A DNA stretch of 64,000 bases from Cellvibrio sp. UBA7661. GTDB taxonomy: Bacteria; Pseudomonadota; Gammaproteobacteria; Pseudomonadales; Cellvibrionaceae. Shown here piece after piece: positions 37,259 through 46,199 of this stretch. Where the stretch lies: positions 78,844-142,843 of the forward strand of contig DLHT01000009.1 of NCBI GenBank assembly GCA_002483365.1. The letters are read 5' to 3'. The notes below the pieces were generated by a model that was given only the letters and a program-made list of their open reading frames with translations, was not told where the DNA came from and ran no database searches. Position 1 is the stretch's first letter; every line of letters starts with the position of its first letter. Made by a program: the position numbers and the translations under genes.

Positions 37259-37735
37259 TTAATCGCCGAAATGGATCTTCGGCACATAGCCCGGTGCCAG
37301 GGATTGTTTTTCTGCGGGCGCAATAACTTCCGCAACACCCTTGGCGATTAACTTGCCTTCCTGATTGTGAGCCTCGCAATCCAGCACCACCAGTCTTACG
37401 CGCTCTTTGATTTCACTGACAACCAGCGTCACAGTGACCGTATCACCCACTTTTACCGGATGTTTAAAGCTCAGGCTTTGACTGCGATAAACCGAACCAG
37501 GGCCGGGCAGACACGTCGCAATCGCTGCTGATACCAAAGCGCCCGTCCACATGCCATGACCTATGGGTTCACCAAAAGGCGTAGTGGCAGCGTAGTCTTT
37601 ATTGAGATGCACCGGGTTTATATCACCGGAACAGGTAGCAAACAGAATGATGTCCTGTTCAGTCAAGGTCTTACTGTAAGTGGCGCTCTGACCAACAGTC
37701 AGTTCATGGATTGGATAATTTTCAAGCAAGTTCAT
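37259..37735 (-). CDS. MaoC-like (R)-specific enoyl-CoA hydratase
   Basis: A 158-residue single hot-dog-fold protein. The hydratase-2 catalytic motif is intact: SGDINPVHLNKDYAATTPFG (Asp and His), then IGHGMWTGALVSAAI. Such enzymes hydrate trans-enoyl-CoA, linking beta-oxidation to polyhydroxyalkanoate synthesis (PhaJ) or other pathways. No PHA genes are nearby, so the pathway is open. Divergent from the universal stress gene. Confidence 0.85.
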   Translation of the reverse strand: MNLLENYPIHELTVGQSATYSKTLTEQDIILFATCSGDINPVHLNKDYAATTPFGEPIGHGMWTGALVSAAIATCLPGPGSVYRSQSLSFKHPVKVGDTVTVTLVVSEIKERVRLVVLDCEAHNQEGKLIAKGVAEVIAPAEKQSLAPGYVPKIHFGD

Positions 37736-37773
37736 AGTGTTATCACTGAGGCTCTGTAAAAAAGGCGTACAGT

Positions 37774-37787
37774 TTAATCCATATCAA
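37774..37787 (+). promoter_or_regulatory. Near-consensus FNR/ANR-type site upstream of the universal stress gene
   Basis: TTAATCCATATCAA matches the TTGAT-N4-ATCAA consensus with one change. It lies 119 bp before the ATG at 37906. ANR-controlled universal stress genes are known in Pseudomonas, which makes the site plausible. Confidence 0.5.
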
Positions 37788-37905
37788 ACTTATTTAACCG
37801 CTATCGGCCGCAGCAAGCGGGATTGTCGCTGTAAAAACCCCAAAGGGGTTGCTATGCTAGCCCCAACCGGAAAATAACAACCCACTTTTTTAGGGAACCA
37901 TCAGT

Positions 37906-38727
37906 ATGTCCAAGTCACAAAAGCTGTTCGTCGTCGTTGACCCCAATGATACTCATCACATTGCGCTTGAGCGCGCCATTATTGTCGCCTCCCTGATGCA
38001 AGGCCCAAAACCCAAGGTTCACGCATTTGTGGCTGTGGATGGCGATGCAGTAGATACCCGCTCAGTTAACGACCACCTGTTCCGCGACCTGACCTGGTTT
38101 GAACAAAACATCAAAGCTCCATTGGCTAATGCCGGAATCGAATACACGCTCGAAGTATCCTGGTCGTCAGAATGGCAAAAATCCATCATGGAATCGGCCA
38201 AGCGCTTCGATGCCGATCTGATTTATCTGCCAGTGCATGCAACCAATAACAACAGCCGCTTCTTCTTCACCGAATCAAAATGGGAACTGTTGAAAGGCGC
38301 GTACTGCCCTGTCGTACTCATCCGTCCAGGTGCAAAAGCACAACGCAAAGTGATTCTGGCTGCCATCAACGTTCAGGCTCAACGCGATGTACAAATCGAA
38401 CTGAACAAAAAAATTATCGAAGCTGCAAAATTCTATGCCGCAACCTACGGCGCAGATCTGCACGTGATCAACGGTTATCTGGACTCAATGAGCTACCCTG
38501 ATCGCGGCAAGCTGGTCAGTATCAGTGGTTTGCCTAACGAGAAAATCCATGTAGAAAATGGTTACACCTCTGACGTAGTTTCAGCTTTGGCAGAAAAAAT
38601 CGGAGCCGACTTGATTGTAATGGGTACCCTCGGCCAAAACGGCATGACCAAGACTCGTCGTGGCAATACCGCAGAGCGTTTGATTGCAGCGGTCGATACC
38701 GATGTAATGATTCTGAACCACGAGTAA
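37906..38727 (+). CDS. Tandem universal stress protein (UspA family)
   Basis: A 273-residue cytosolic protein with two Usp domains (about 1-140 and 145-273). The second has the ATP-binding signature GTLGQNGMTKTRRGNTAERL; the first is degenerate in this motif. UspE-like tandem proteins act in stress survival and motility. A near-consensus ANR site precedes the gene and a terminator follows, so it is a single unit, possibly induced at low oxygen. Confidence 0.9.
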   Translation: MSKSQKLFVVVDPNDTHHIALERAIIVASLMQGPKPKVHAFVAVDGDAVDTRSVNDHLFRDLTWFEQNIKAPLANAGIEYTLEVSWSSEWQKSIMESAKRFDADLIYLPVHATNNNSRFFFTESKWELLKGAYCPVVLIRPGAKAQRKVILAAINVQAQRDVQIELNKKIIEAAKFYAATYGADLHVINGYLDSMSYPDRGKLVSISGLPNEKIHVENGYTSDVVSALAEKIGADLIVMGTLGQNGMTKTRRGNTAERLIAAVDTDVMILNHE

Positions 38728-38746
38728 TCGCTTAACCAAGCGCAAC

Positions 38747-38795
38747 AAAAACCGGCAGGCACTTCACTCTTGTGAAATATCCGCCGGTTTTTTTA
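38747..38795 (+). terminator. Intrinsic terminator of the universal stress gene
   Basis: Arms AAACCGGC (38749-38756) and GCCGGTTT (38783-38790) with an inner small hairpin and a following T-run of seven or more. Confidence 0.75.
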
Positions 38796-38834
38796 TGCCT
38801 GCATTTTGATTACTAAAAAACAAATGTCGCCCAT

Positions 38835-38871
38835 AAAAAAATCCGGCAGCCAGTGACTGCCGGATTTTTTT
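38835..38871. terminator. Bidirectional intrinsic terminator, chitinase side
   Basis: A 14-bp stem, AAAAAATCCGGCAG and CTGCCGGATTTTTT, with a 7-nt loop. It is 20 bp past the chitinase stop on the minus strand and symmetrical enough to work both ways. Confidence 0.88.
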
Positions 38872-38890
38872 ATCGCACAGGTTGCAGCGA

Positions 38891-40681
38891 TTAACGCATT
38901 GAGTTGCCAATCACGTTGATCAACTCGCCACCCGTAGTATCACCACTCAGCTCCCAGAAGAAGGTGCCGCCCAGGTTTTGCTGATGGACATAATCCATTT
39001 TGCCAACCATGGTTTGTGGAGTGTCGTAACTCCACCAGTTGCCGTTACAGAATGCGTAGGCAGTGCCACCAACAGTACCGGTTGCAGGGCAGGTATTTTT
39101 CAATACCTTGTAATCTTCAATACCTGCTTCATACGAACCTGTTGCAGCGCCCGTTGCTGCACCGCCAGGTGCTGCTTGGGTTACACCACTCCAGCCGCGG
39201 CCATAGAAGCCTACACCCAGCAGGATTTTGCTTGCAGGGATACCTTTGGCTTTCAGCAATTGCACCGCAGAATCTGAATAGAATTCAGCGGTAGGGATAC
39301 CTGCATAACCATAAAGCGCGGAGTGCGGAGCAGTTGGGCCTTTCGCAGCGAATGCACCAAAGTAGTCGTAAGTCATCGGCATGATGAAATCCAGATACTG
39401 GGCAGCTCCAGCATAATCAGCAGCGTTGATTTTGGATGGAGCAGCGCCGATCGCTGAAGTTACCAATGCGTTGGCACCAAAGCGGGTACGCAATGCCTGG
39501 ATCAGGTTTTTGTATGCTGAGAAACCACTGGTATCACAGGTCAAACCACAATCGTTCGGGTATTCCCAATCGATGTCGATACCGTCAAATACATCAGCCC
39601 AACGTGGATCTTCAACCAGGTTATAGCAAGAGTTAGCAAATGCAGTTGGGTTAGCAGCTGCTTGACCAAAACCACCGGACCAGGTCCAACCACCGAATGA
39701 CCAAATCACTTTGATGTTTGGATAGGCTTTTTTCAGTTTGCGCAATTGGTTGAAGCTACCGCGCAACGGTTGGTCCCAGGTATCGGCAACACCGTCGACA
39801 CTCAAATCCGCAGTGTAGGCACGCTCGTAATCAGCGTAAGCATCACCAATCACACACTGGCCATTTTTGACATCACCGAATGCGTAAAGAATGTGAGTCA
39901 GCTTGGCTGCCGAACCGCTGGTTACAATATTTTTAACGTGATAGTTGCGCGCATATGTACCCCACTGCGCAAAATAACCAACTACTTTTTTACCACCCAC
40001 AACAACTGTACTGGATGCGCTGGAAGACGCGACTGAACTGGCGCGAGAAGAAGCGACCACAGAACTTGGCTGGGATGATGCCACCACAGAACTTGGTGTG
40101 GATGAGGCAGGTTTGGATGATGCCGCAATCGAACTAGCCTGGGACGATGCAGTGCAATTGCTGACTTTGCGCCAAACACCCCAGTCACCGGAATTGGCGG
40201 GGTTATCACCTTGCGTCCACCACTGGGCTTGGTAAACAGCACCATTGTGAGAGGCAGTATTGCCCTGAGTGTAAACCGCAGTGCTATTCCAAGCCGCAAC
40301 ACCAGCACAGCCCGCGGTAGAAGTTGCAGAGCTGGTGGTTACAGATGCAGCAACAGAACTGCGAACAGACGATGCGACAGATGCAACGCTGGACGCTGTG
40401 CTGCTTGTGGTAGTGCCATCACAAGCGCCAAGGTCACTCCAGGCGTTAGCCCAAGCCCAACCCACGCCCGGCTCGTAAGGACCGCCAACAGAACACCATC
40501 CGCCAACAGTACAGGAATACGCATTGCCACCATTTTTTACGATAGCGCCCGTGTTGTACGTGCCTTGTTGATAATTGGCAACACCACTGCAGTTATATGC
40601 TTGCACTTGGACACTGGCCAAAGCAGCAGCTGATAACAGCCCCAAACCTGATAATAATCTGAAGGGTCTAAAGGATTTCAT
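38891..40681 (-). CDS. Secreted GH18 chitinase with two CBM5/12-like modules
   Basis: Extracellular chitinase of 596 residues. Signal peptide (about 1-28); first chitin-binding-type module (about 29-90, with WANAWSDLGACDG); Ser-rich linker; second CBM5/12-like module (about 123-176, with WNSTAVYTQGNTASHNGAVY and QWWTQGDNP). A second Ser linker leads to the GH18 barrel, with the catalytic motif DGIDIDWEYP near 364-373 and YDYFGAF later. The AGGA ribosome-binding site is good. The leader is long, and an operator-like palindrome overlaps the predicted promoter about 430 bp upstream. Ends at a strong terminator; single-gene unit. Confidence 0.94.
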   Translation of the reverse strand: MKSFRPFRLLSGLGLLSAAALASVQVQAYNCSGVANYQQGTYNTGAIVKNGGNAYSCTVGGWCSVGGPYEPGVGWAWANAWSDLGACDGTTTSSTASSVASVASSVRSSVAASVTTSSATSTAGCAGVAAWNSTAVYTQGNTASHNGAVYQAQWWTQGDNPANSGDWGVWRKVSNCTASSQASSIAASSKPASSTPSSVVASSQPSSVVASSRASSVASSSASSTVVVGGKKVVGYFAQWGTYARNYHVKNIVTSGSAAKLTHILYAFGDVKNGQCVIGDAYADYERAYTADLSVDGVADTWDQPLRGSFNQLRKLKKAYPNIKVIWSFGGWTWSGGFGQAAANPTAFANSCYNLVEDPRWADVFDGIDIDWEYPNDCGLTCDTSGFSAYKNLIQALRTRFGANALVTSAIGAAPSKINAADYAGAAQYLDFIMPMTYDYFGAFAAKGPTAPHSALYGYAGIPTAEFYSDSAVQLLKAKGIPASKILLGVGFYGRGWSGVTQAAPGGAATGAATGSYEAGIEDYKVLKNTCPATGTVGGTAYAFCNGNWWSYDTPQTMVGKMDYVHQQNLGGTFFWELSGDTTGGELINVIGNSMR

Positions 40682-41277
40682 TGTTATTTTCCTCGGTATA
40701 TTTTTTCATTTCACTTCTGCTGACTCACTGTGAACAACAGAAAGCTCCCGGACTTACACAGCTCAGGTTGCAGGTAATTGATCCTGCTCCTTTATTTTTA
40801 TTGCTCCGTCAGACAAGCGTCCTGCCAGAAACACATCCGCATTTTTCAGGCAAAAGAAAACCATTAGGCAATAAAAAGCCCTGAGTTCTTAACCCGATAA
40901 AATTTCAAGCATTAGTAATGGATAAACAGCACACACCACCTTGCACGCCGCAAGGAAGATTCGATCCTGAATGAGAAAAACAGTAAAAAAACCAGCGCTT
41001 TTCGTCGTAGAAAAACAGGTTTTCCAGCCGCTACCTAGCGAATACCACAATTATTATTCTTGTAAAAAAACGTTAACACTAACTACAGGCTGAAATTACA
41101 CCCTAATGGACAACGTTGTCAACACTTTGCCGAAAACTTGATTGAGGTGTCACATATTTTTCTGGGGGAGGAATGATGGGATATGGAGAAGAGTATTTAT
41201 CACCCTTGGTTTTTATATTTTTTTCTATCAAACCAAGGGCGTAATGGAACAATTTATAGAATTTTTTTATAAGCAAA
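40682..41277. other. Long intergenic leader region between djlA and the chitinase gene
   Basis: About 600 bp without a convincing gene. It holds the predicted chitinase promoter and operator (41095-41122) and a leader of about 400 nt. Short open frames here (for example 40681-40884 on the plus strand) show no recognisable protein. No terminator for djlA is obvious. Confidence 0.6.
41095..41122 (-). promoter_or_regulatory. Candidate chitinase promoter with overlapping LacI-type operator
   Basis: On the minus strand a consensus -35 TTGACA (41117-41122) and -10 TGTAAT (41095-41100) are 16 bp apart. The perfect 12-bp palindrome GACAACGTTGTC (41109-41120) overlaps the -35. A central-CG palindrome of this form is typical of LacI-family operators, including NagR/NagQ-type sites in other proteobacteria (from memory). 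The predicted leader before the chitinase ATG is about 400 nt. Confidence 0.55.
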
Positions 41278-42078
41278 TCAGCGGGATTTTTTAATCAAAT
41301 CGTAAGCAGCCTGAATTTCCTGTGAGCGTTCTGTAGCTGCTTTAATCATGTCATCAGGTAGGCCTTGGCCAATCAATTTGTCCGGATGATACTCACTCAT
41401 CAGTTTACGATACACTTTTTTCAACTCGGCATCTGTCGCTGTTTTTTCAACACCCAAAGCCTCGTAAGCCAAGGTCAATTCATCTGCGCGCGGTGGTGAT
41501 TGATAGCCACCTTGAGAACCCTCCCCTTGCTCACGCTTAAATGCATTTTGCGCACTCAACATCCGCAGCAGTTGCTCAAACGCAAAACGGGAAAACCCTA
41601 ATTGCTCTGCAACACGGCGCAACACTTGCGCTTCTTGTTCATCCAAAATTCCGTCAGACATCGCCAGATTCACAAGATTGACTAACAGCATATTGATGAG
41701 ATTAGGGCTTGCTCCGCAGTGTTGCTTAAAAGCAATCATAGTTGCATCAAAGTTAAAATTATCCGCAGCACCTTGTTTGAATAAATTGATCGCTTCACGT
41801 CTGTGATCGGCAGTCAAACCCATTTTTACCATCAGTGATTCAGTTAATTGAATTTCTGTTTCACTCACTCGCCCATCAGACTTGGCTAAATGCCCGAGCA
41901 ATACAAATACCGTCGTGAAAAAATTGGTCTGCACTGCATGCAATTGCTCACCCGATAAATGAGGCGTTGTCCGACGTTTTTTATCCCATAGAAAATGCCC
42001 TAAAAAAATACCGATGACAGCACCAACCGGGCCCAACACCAAAAGCCCTGCTAAAAAACCAACTACTTTTCCGACCAT
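41278..42078 (-). CDS. djlA: Co-chaperone DjlA
   Basis: Membrane-anchored type III J-domain protein that stimulates DnaK. One N-terminal glycine-containing transmembrane helix (about 5-28, GKVVGFLAGLLVLGPVGAV), a TerB-like helical domain (about 50-175), a Gly/Gln linker, and a C-terminal J domain (about 200-266) with the HPD tripeptide in LMSEYHPDKLIGQG. Length and order are standard for DjlA. Confidence 0.93.
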   Translation of the reverse strand: MVGKVVGFLAGLLVLGPVGAVIGIFLGHFLWDKKRRTTPHLSGEQLHAVQTNFFTTVFVLLGHLAKSDGRVSETEIQLTESLMVKMGLTADHRREAINLFKQGAADNFNFDATMIAFKQHCGASPNLINMLLVNLVNLAMSDGILDEQEAQVLRRVAEQLGFSRFAFEQLLRMLSAQNAFKREQGEGSQGGYQSPPRADELTLAYEALGVEKTATDAELKKVYRKLMSEYHPDKLIGQGLPDDMIKAATERSQEIQAAYDLIKKSR

Positions 42079-42147
42079 GATTGTCTCTTAAAAAATGTAA
42101 TTAAATAGCTTGAACCACGACTGCACTAAACACTTTTGCCTATTGCA

Positions 42148-43776
42148 CTAGGAACTGCATGACAACATAGAACAACCTGCTTTATGCCGTGCCCACTCTG
42201 GACGCTTGGCAAAATAGCGTTGAAATTGCGGCTGCTCTTCGTATGGCTTGCGCAGTAACTGCAACAAGGTTTCTACTTCAGAATAATCACCCTGTGTGGC
42301 TTTATCGATTGCCTGTTGCGCCATGTAATTACGCAACACATATTTGGGATTCACCGCGTTCATACCTACACGCCTTGTGTTTTCATCACTGCCGGTCAAT
42401 ACAAAATCCTGTTGTACCCGCTGTGCATATGATCGCAGCCAATCAGCCATAGTAGATTCAGCTACTGCATCGGGCGATGTGTAATAAGCATCGCGCACGA
42501 TATTAACCACCTGCGCATCCGCATAGTGATGAATGTCATACACGGGTAAATTGGCAAGCGTGCGATAAAAAATTGTCATGTCTATTTCAGACGACTGCAG
42601 TATCTGAAAAAGTTGGTCGCCCAATGCTTGATCCTGCGTGGGATCATAAGCACTCAACCCAAGCTTGGCAGCCAGATCGCGCTCTGCACAGCGCTCATAC
42701 TCATTGCGATATTGTTCCAATGCTTGCTGGAGCGGCTCAACACTATTGATTAATGGATAAATAGCATTGGCTAACTGCACGAGATTCCATAAGGCTATCT
42801 GCGGTTGATTGCCGTATCTATAACGTCGCCCTTGCGCATCGGTTGTATTGGGTGTCCAGTTAAGGTCATACCCTTCGAGCCAGCCATAAGGCCCATAATC
42901 AATCGTCAACCCAAGGATGGACATGTTGTCAGTATTCATCACACCGTGAACAAATCCGACGCGCATCCAATGCGCCATCAGTTGTGCCGTGCGAATACAC
43001 ACTTCGTTAAACCACTGCACATAAATGGGAGAGTCAATAACAGCTGATGACTGGGCGAGTAAATGCGGAAAGTCAGAGCGAATTGTAAAGTCCGCCAGTT
43101 GCTTTAATAGTGCAATATCACCGCGCGCAGAAAAAATTTCAAAATTGCCAAAACGGGTAAAACTGGGCGCAACACGACACACAATTGCGCCAGGTTCCAT
43201 TTGCGGATTACCGTCATAAAACATATCGCGCCGCACATATTCACCAGTCGCAACAAGGCTTAACGCACGCGTGGTAGGAACTCCCAAATGGAACATGGCT
43301 TCACTACACAGAAATTCGCGCACCGATGAACGCAGCACCGCAAGGCCATCGGCGGTGCGCGAATAAGGCGTTAGCCCTGCGCCTTTTAATTGCAACGTCC
43401 AGTGCTCACCTCTCTGGTTGAGCACCTCACCTAAATTAATTGCACGACCATCACCCAACTGTCCGGCCCAATTGCCGAACTGGTGCCCGCCGTAACAACA
43501 GGCATGCGGCTGCATACCATCAAGGATTTTGTTGCCGGAAAATATTTCTACAAAATCATCCCCGGAAAAAATGGTGTCAGGTAAATCCAATAACGCCGCC
43601 ACTTCCGCAGCACCACATACCAGTTGTGGATTTTTTACCGGTGTAGGCATTACCCATGAATAAACAGCATCCATTACTTGGCGAGGAAAAACATTGTTCT
43701 CTTTATCTGCTGGTAATTCGCATACTAAACGGTTGTCAAAGCGAAGCTGCGATAATTGCGAAAGCAAACGAGCCAC
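42148..43776 (-). CDS. selO: Protein adenylyltransferase SelO (YdiU)
   Basis: Pseudokinase-fold enzyme that transfers AMP to proteins; in bacteria it responds to redox stress. Recognisable family segments: GHQFGNWAGQLGDGRAINLGE in the N-terminal lobe, LQLKGAGLTPYSRTADGLAV, VPTTRALSLVATGE and FVHGVMNTDNMSILGLTIDYGP (catalytic region). It ends SMLSCSS, with a Cys where eukaryotic homologues have Sec. At 542 residues the length is somewhat above the E. coli protein. It starts at GTG (43776) one base after the gloA stop, so it is probably translationally coupled to gloA. Confidence 0.92.
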   Translation of the reverse strand: MARLLSQLSQLRFDNRLVCELPADKENNVFPRQVMDAVYSWVMPTPVKNPQLVCGAAEVAALLDLPDTIFSGDDFVEIFSGNKILDGMQPHACCYGGHQFGNWAGQLGDGRAINLGEVLNQRGEHWTLQLKGAGLTPYSRTADGLAVLRSSVREFLCSEAMFHLGVPTTRALSLVATGEYVRRDMFYDGNPQMEPGAIVCRVAPSFTRFGNFEIFSARGDIALLKQLADFTIRSDFPHLLAQSSAVIDSPIYVQWFNEVCIRTAQLMAHWMRVGFVHGVMNTDNMSILGLTIDYGPYGWLEGYDLNWTPNTTDAQGRRYRYGNQPQIALWNLVQLANAIYPLINSVEPLQQALEQYRNEYERCAERDLAAKLGLSAYDPTQDQALGDQLFQILQSSEIDMTIFYRTLANLPVYDIHHYADAQVVNIVRDAYYTSPDAVAESTMADWLRSYAQRVQQDFVLTGSDENTRRVGMNAVNPKYVLRNYMAQQAIDKATQGDYSEVETLLQLLRKPYEEQPQFQRYFAKRPEWARHKAGCSMLSCSS

Positions 43777-43777
43777 G

Positions 43778-44161
43778 TTATTTGATACCTAGCAGTTCGA
43801 TTTTATAGCCGTCAGGATCTTCAACAAAAGCCAGTATGGTAGTGCCATGCAACATAGGCCCTGGTTCACGGACAATTTTGCCCCCGGCTGCACGGATTGC
43901 ATCGCAGGTAGCGTAAACATCATCGCATCCTAAAGCGATATGCCCATAACCCTTACCCAAGTCGTAACTCTCTACACCGTAATTGTATGTTAACTCGATA
44001 ACGGTGTTATTTTTTTCATCGCCATAGCCAACAAAGGCAAGCGTAAATTTACCTTCGGGATAATCCTGCTGGCGCAACAGCGTCATACCCAAGGTTTTTG
44101 TGTAAAAATCAATGGACTTTTGTAGGTTGCCTACACGCAACATGGTATGAAGAATCCGCAT
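43778..44161 (-). CDS. gloA: Lactoylglutathione lyase (glyoxalase I)
   Basis: Nickel- or zinc-dependent isomerase of the hemithioacetal of methylglyoxal and glutathione. The 127-residue protein has two beta-alpha-beta-beta-beta motifs. Metal ligands are visible: His5 in RILHTMLRVG, Glu in VIELTYNYG, His in GYGHIALGCDD, and Glu in GYKIELLGIK. Coupled to selO downstream. Confidence 0.95.
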   Translation of the reverse strand: MRILHTMLRVGNLQKSIDFYTKTLGMTLLRQQDYPEGKFTLAFVGYGDEKNNTVIELTYNYGVESYDLGKGYGHIALGCDDVYATCDAIRAAGGKIVREPGPMLHGTTILAFVEDPDGYKIELLGIK

Positions 44162-44241
44162 ACTGACCTTTCATTAATAAATAAATATATGGATGGGACA
44201 AGAAGGAAAATTTATTCGCAAATCAATATGATTGAATAAAT

Positions 44242-46020
44242 TTAAAATTTTGATTCAGCACCGACCGTTAACTGATACTCGCCTACACCTTCGGCGTTAC
44301 GCGCAGAAGTTGGCACAGCAAAATCCACATGCACAACATTGCCAATGCGCACCTTACTGGAACTTAAGCGCAGCCCTATACCAACATTACTCAGCACAGG
44401 ACTATAACCGTATTGTTCTATACCCCAGGCCTTACCGACATCAGCAAAAACTACTGCACCGACACGCATTAAGTTAAAGATATGGAGATCAGAAAAATAG
44501 CGCCGTTCTATACTGAATACGTAGCGCTCATTACCACGCTGGTAATCTGTCGGGTACCCACGTAGTCCAGTGATATCGCCTGCGGTCAGCTCTTCATATT
44601 GTGCAAGATCCTGCCCTGTATCGTAACGAAACCCTAAATACCAGCGACGCTTGTCATCCTGAAAATAATTGTAGGCGAGGCTTAGGCCCCACAAAGTACT
44701 ATCAACGCCTTCCAACTTGGAATGACGGCGCCCATCAACAGTAATAGAGGTTTCAAAAATATGTTGATTGTGAAAAACCCTGACATGTGTGTAATCGCCG
44801 AGATAGCGAACAACATCATCCGGATTATCAAATTGGGTTCCCGCATAACCAACACGGAAGCTGAAGTTATGACCAATCGCTATATCTTCGGGGCGTTGGA
44901 TTTGGTTAACGTTTTTGAAAACACCAAATCGACTTTCACGAAACTGGTATTCAATCCAAGGATACGCCGCTTTGCGCTGGGCAGGAATACTTTGCAAAGT
45001 ATCATCGGTAACAAAAAAATTATCTTCTTCATTCGTAACACCGACTAACCAACGCCGGGTGTAGGATGAGCTGATATCCGTTGCCAAACCGAAATATATT
45101 TCGTTACTCATGCTCTGGTGGCGAAACTCATTGATCTGCTCATCCATATGGCGAATGAGTTGGATCAGACTCACATCTTGCGTGTAAAAACCGGCAGCCC
45201 AAGGGGTTTCCAATGAGTAAAATGGGTGGGAAATATCAACAATAGTATCGCGGCCGTCACTGGTATCCGCATAGTAAAGCCGTGTTGCAATTTGCGAGTT
45301 AAAAATATGTGGATTGCTGAAATCGTAACTGATCAAATTGCGCTGGGTATTTTCTTCGTAGCCAATCGTTAAACTATTTCCTGTACCAAAAATATTGCCA
45401 TCTGCAATAGCAAAACCTGATTTGGTACCTTCTGATTCTTTGCTTAGCGATAATTGTGGCTCCAATGCCCATGCGTCGCGAGTAACCACCATAATATCCA
45501 CCTGCGTTGCACAAACACGTATGGGGACTATGTAGGCATTCGTTAAATAAGGCCTGCGACGTAAAATACGTTCGCTCTCTTCAATTTTTTTAATATTGAG
45601 AGCTTCACCTTCGTTAAATAGTAATTGCGCACGCACCACATGTGGCCGTGTATTAAAGTGCAATTTATTTAGAAATAAATACAGGCGATTATTTTCATCG
45701 GGGTCTTCTTCATCAAACACCGAAAGTGTATTGAATTGAATGTGGCGAATTTTTTTGCCTTCGAGACCGTTGAATAAATCAAATTTGATGCGGCTATCCT
45801 TAATGTCCGCGACTTTTTGGTAGGATCGATAAAAACTTTCACAGCTCGCATCAGAGTCGGACACATTATCTCCAGCAGGAGATACAGAATCTTCAGCGTA
45901 TGCAGTCAAGGCTAGCAAGAAAAGCGACAGCCCCAAAGCACAAACTCTGAAACAGACGATTCCGGCTGTTAGCCAGGCCGATTGGCAGATGAACCCGGTA
46001 CGAGGGGTTTTGATCAGCAT
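44242..46020 (-). CDS. Omp85-family outer-membrane protein (POTRA plus beta-barrel)
   Basis: A 592-residue predicted outer-membrane beta-barrel. Signal peptide (about 1-42, ending TAYAE), then a POTRA-like part (about 75-195: KKIRHIQFNTLSVFDEED, FNEGEALNIKKIEESERILRR-type helix, VDIMVVTRDAW). A beta-barrel of the bacterial surface antigen type follows, with the lid-loop-like GLRGYPTDYQRGNERY near 500 and a C-terminal terminal Phe. It is too short and too POTRA-poor for BamA (five POTRA), closer to a TamA-like or orphan Omp85. No partner gene is adjacent. The substrate is unknown. Confidence 0.7.
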   Translation of the reverse strand: MLIKTPRTGFICQSAWLTAGIVCFRVCALGLSLFLLALTAYAEDSVSPAGDNVSDSDASCESFYRSYQKVADIKDSRIKFDLFNGLEGKKIRHIQFNTLSVFDEEDPDENNRLYLFLNKLHFNTRPHVVRAQLLFNEGEALNIKKIEESERILRRRPYLTNAYIVPIRVCATQVDIMVVTRDAWALEPQLSLSKESEGTKSGFAIADGNIFGTGNSLTIGYEENTQRNLISYDFSNPHIFNSQIATRLYYADTSDGRDTIVDISHPFYSLETPWAAGFYTQDVSLIQLIRHMDEQINEFRHQSMSNEIYFGLATDISSSYTRRWLVGVTNEEDNFFVTDDTLQSIPAQRKAAYPWIEYQFRESRFGVFKNVNQIQRPEDIAIGHNFSFRVGYAGTQFDNPDDVVRYLGDYTHVRVFHNQHIFETSITVDGRRHSKLEGVDSTLWGLSLAYNYFQDDKRRWYLGFRYDTGQDLAQYEELTAGDITGLRGYPTDYQRGNERYVFSIERRYFSDLHIFNLMRVGAVVFADVGKAWGIEQYGYSPVLSNVGIGLRLSSSKVRIGNVVHVDFAVPTSARNAEGVGEYQLTVGAESKF

Positions 46021-46199
46021 AAATGTCTCAAACGCTCACTCAACACGATTGTAGAATCGCTCCTGAAACTAGGACAGAAAAAGATCTGTTCAGTTTCAAG
46101 CTTAGCAGGCGCGCACCTTAGCATGGCAAAATTCATTAGCCTAGCGAGACACTGTTAAGAGTTTTTTTGAGACAAAGATCAAATTGCAGCTGCAGTCAA

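Noticed and set aside
40681..40884. Plus-strand open frame opposite the chitinase leader
   Set aside because: Low-complexity hydrophobic and charged sequence with no family likeness and no ribosome-binding site.
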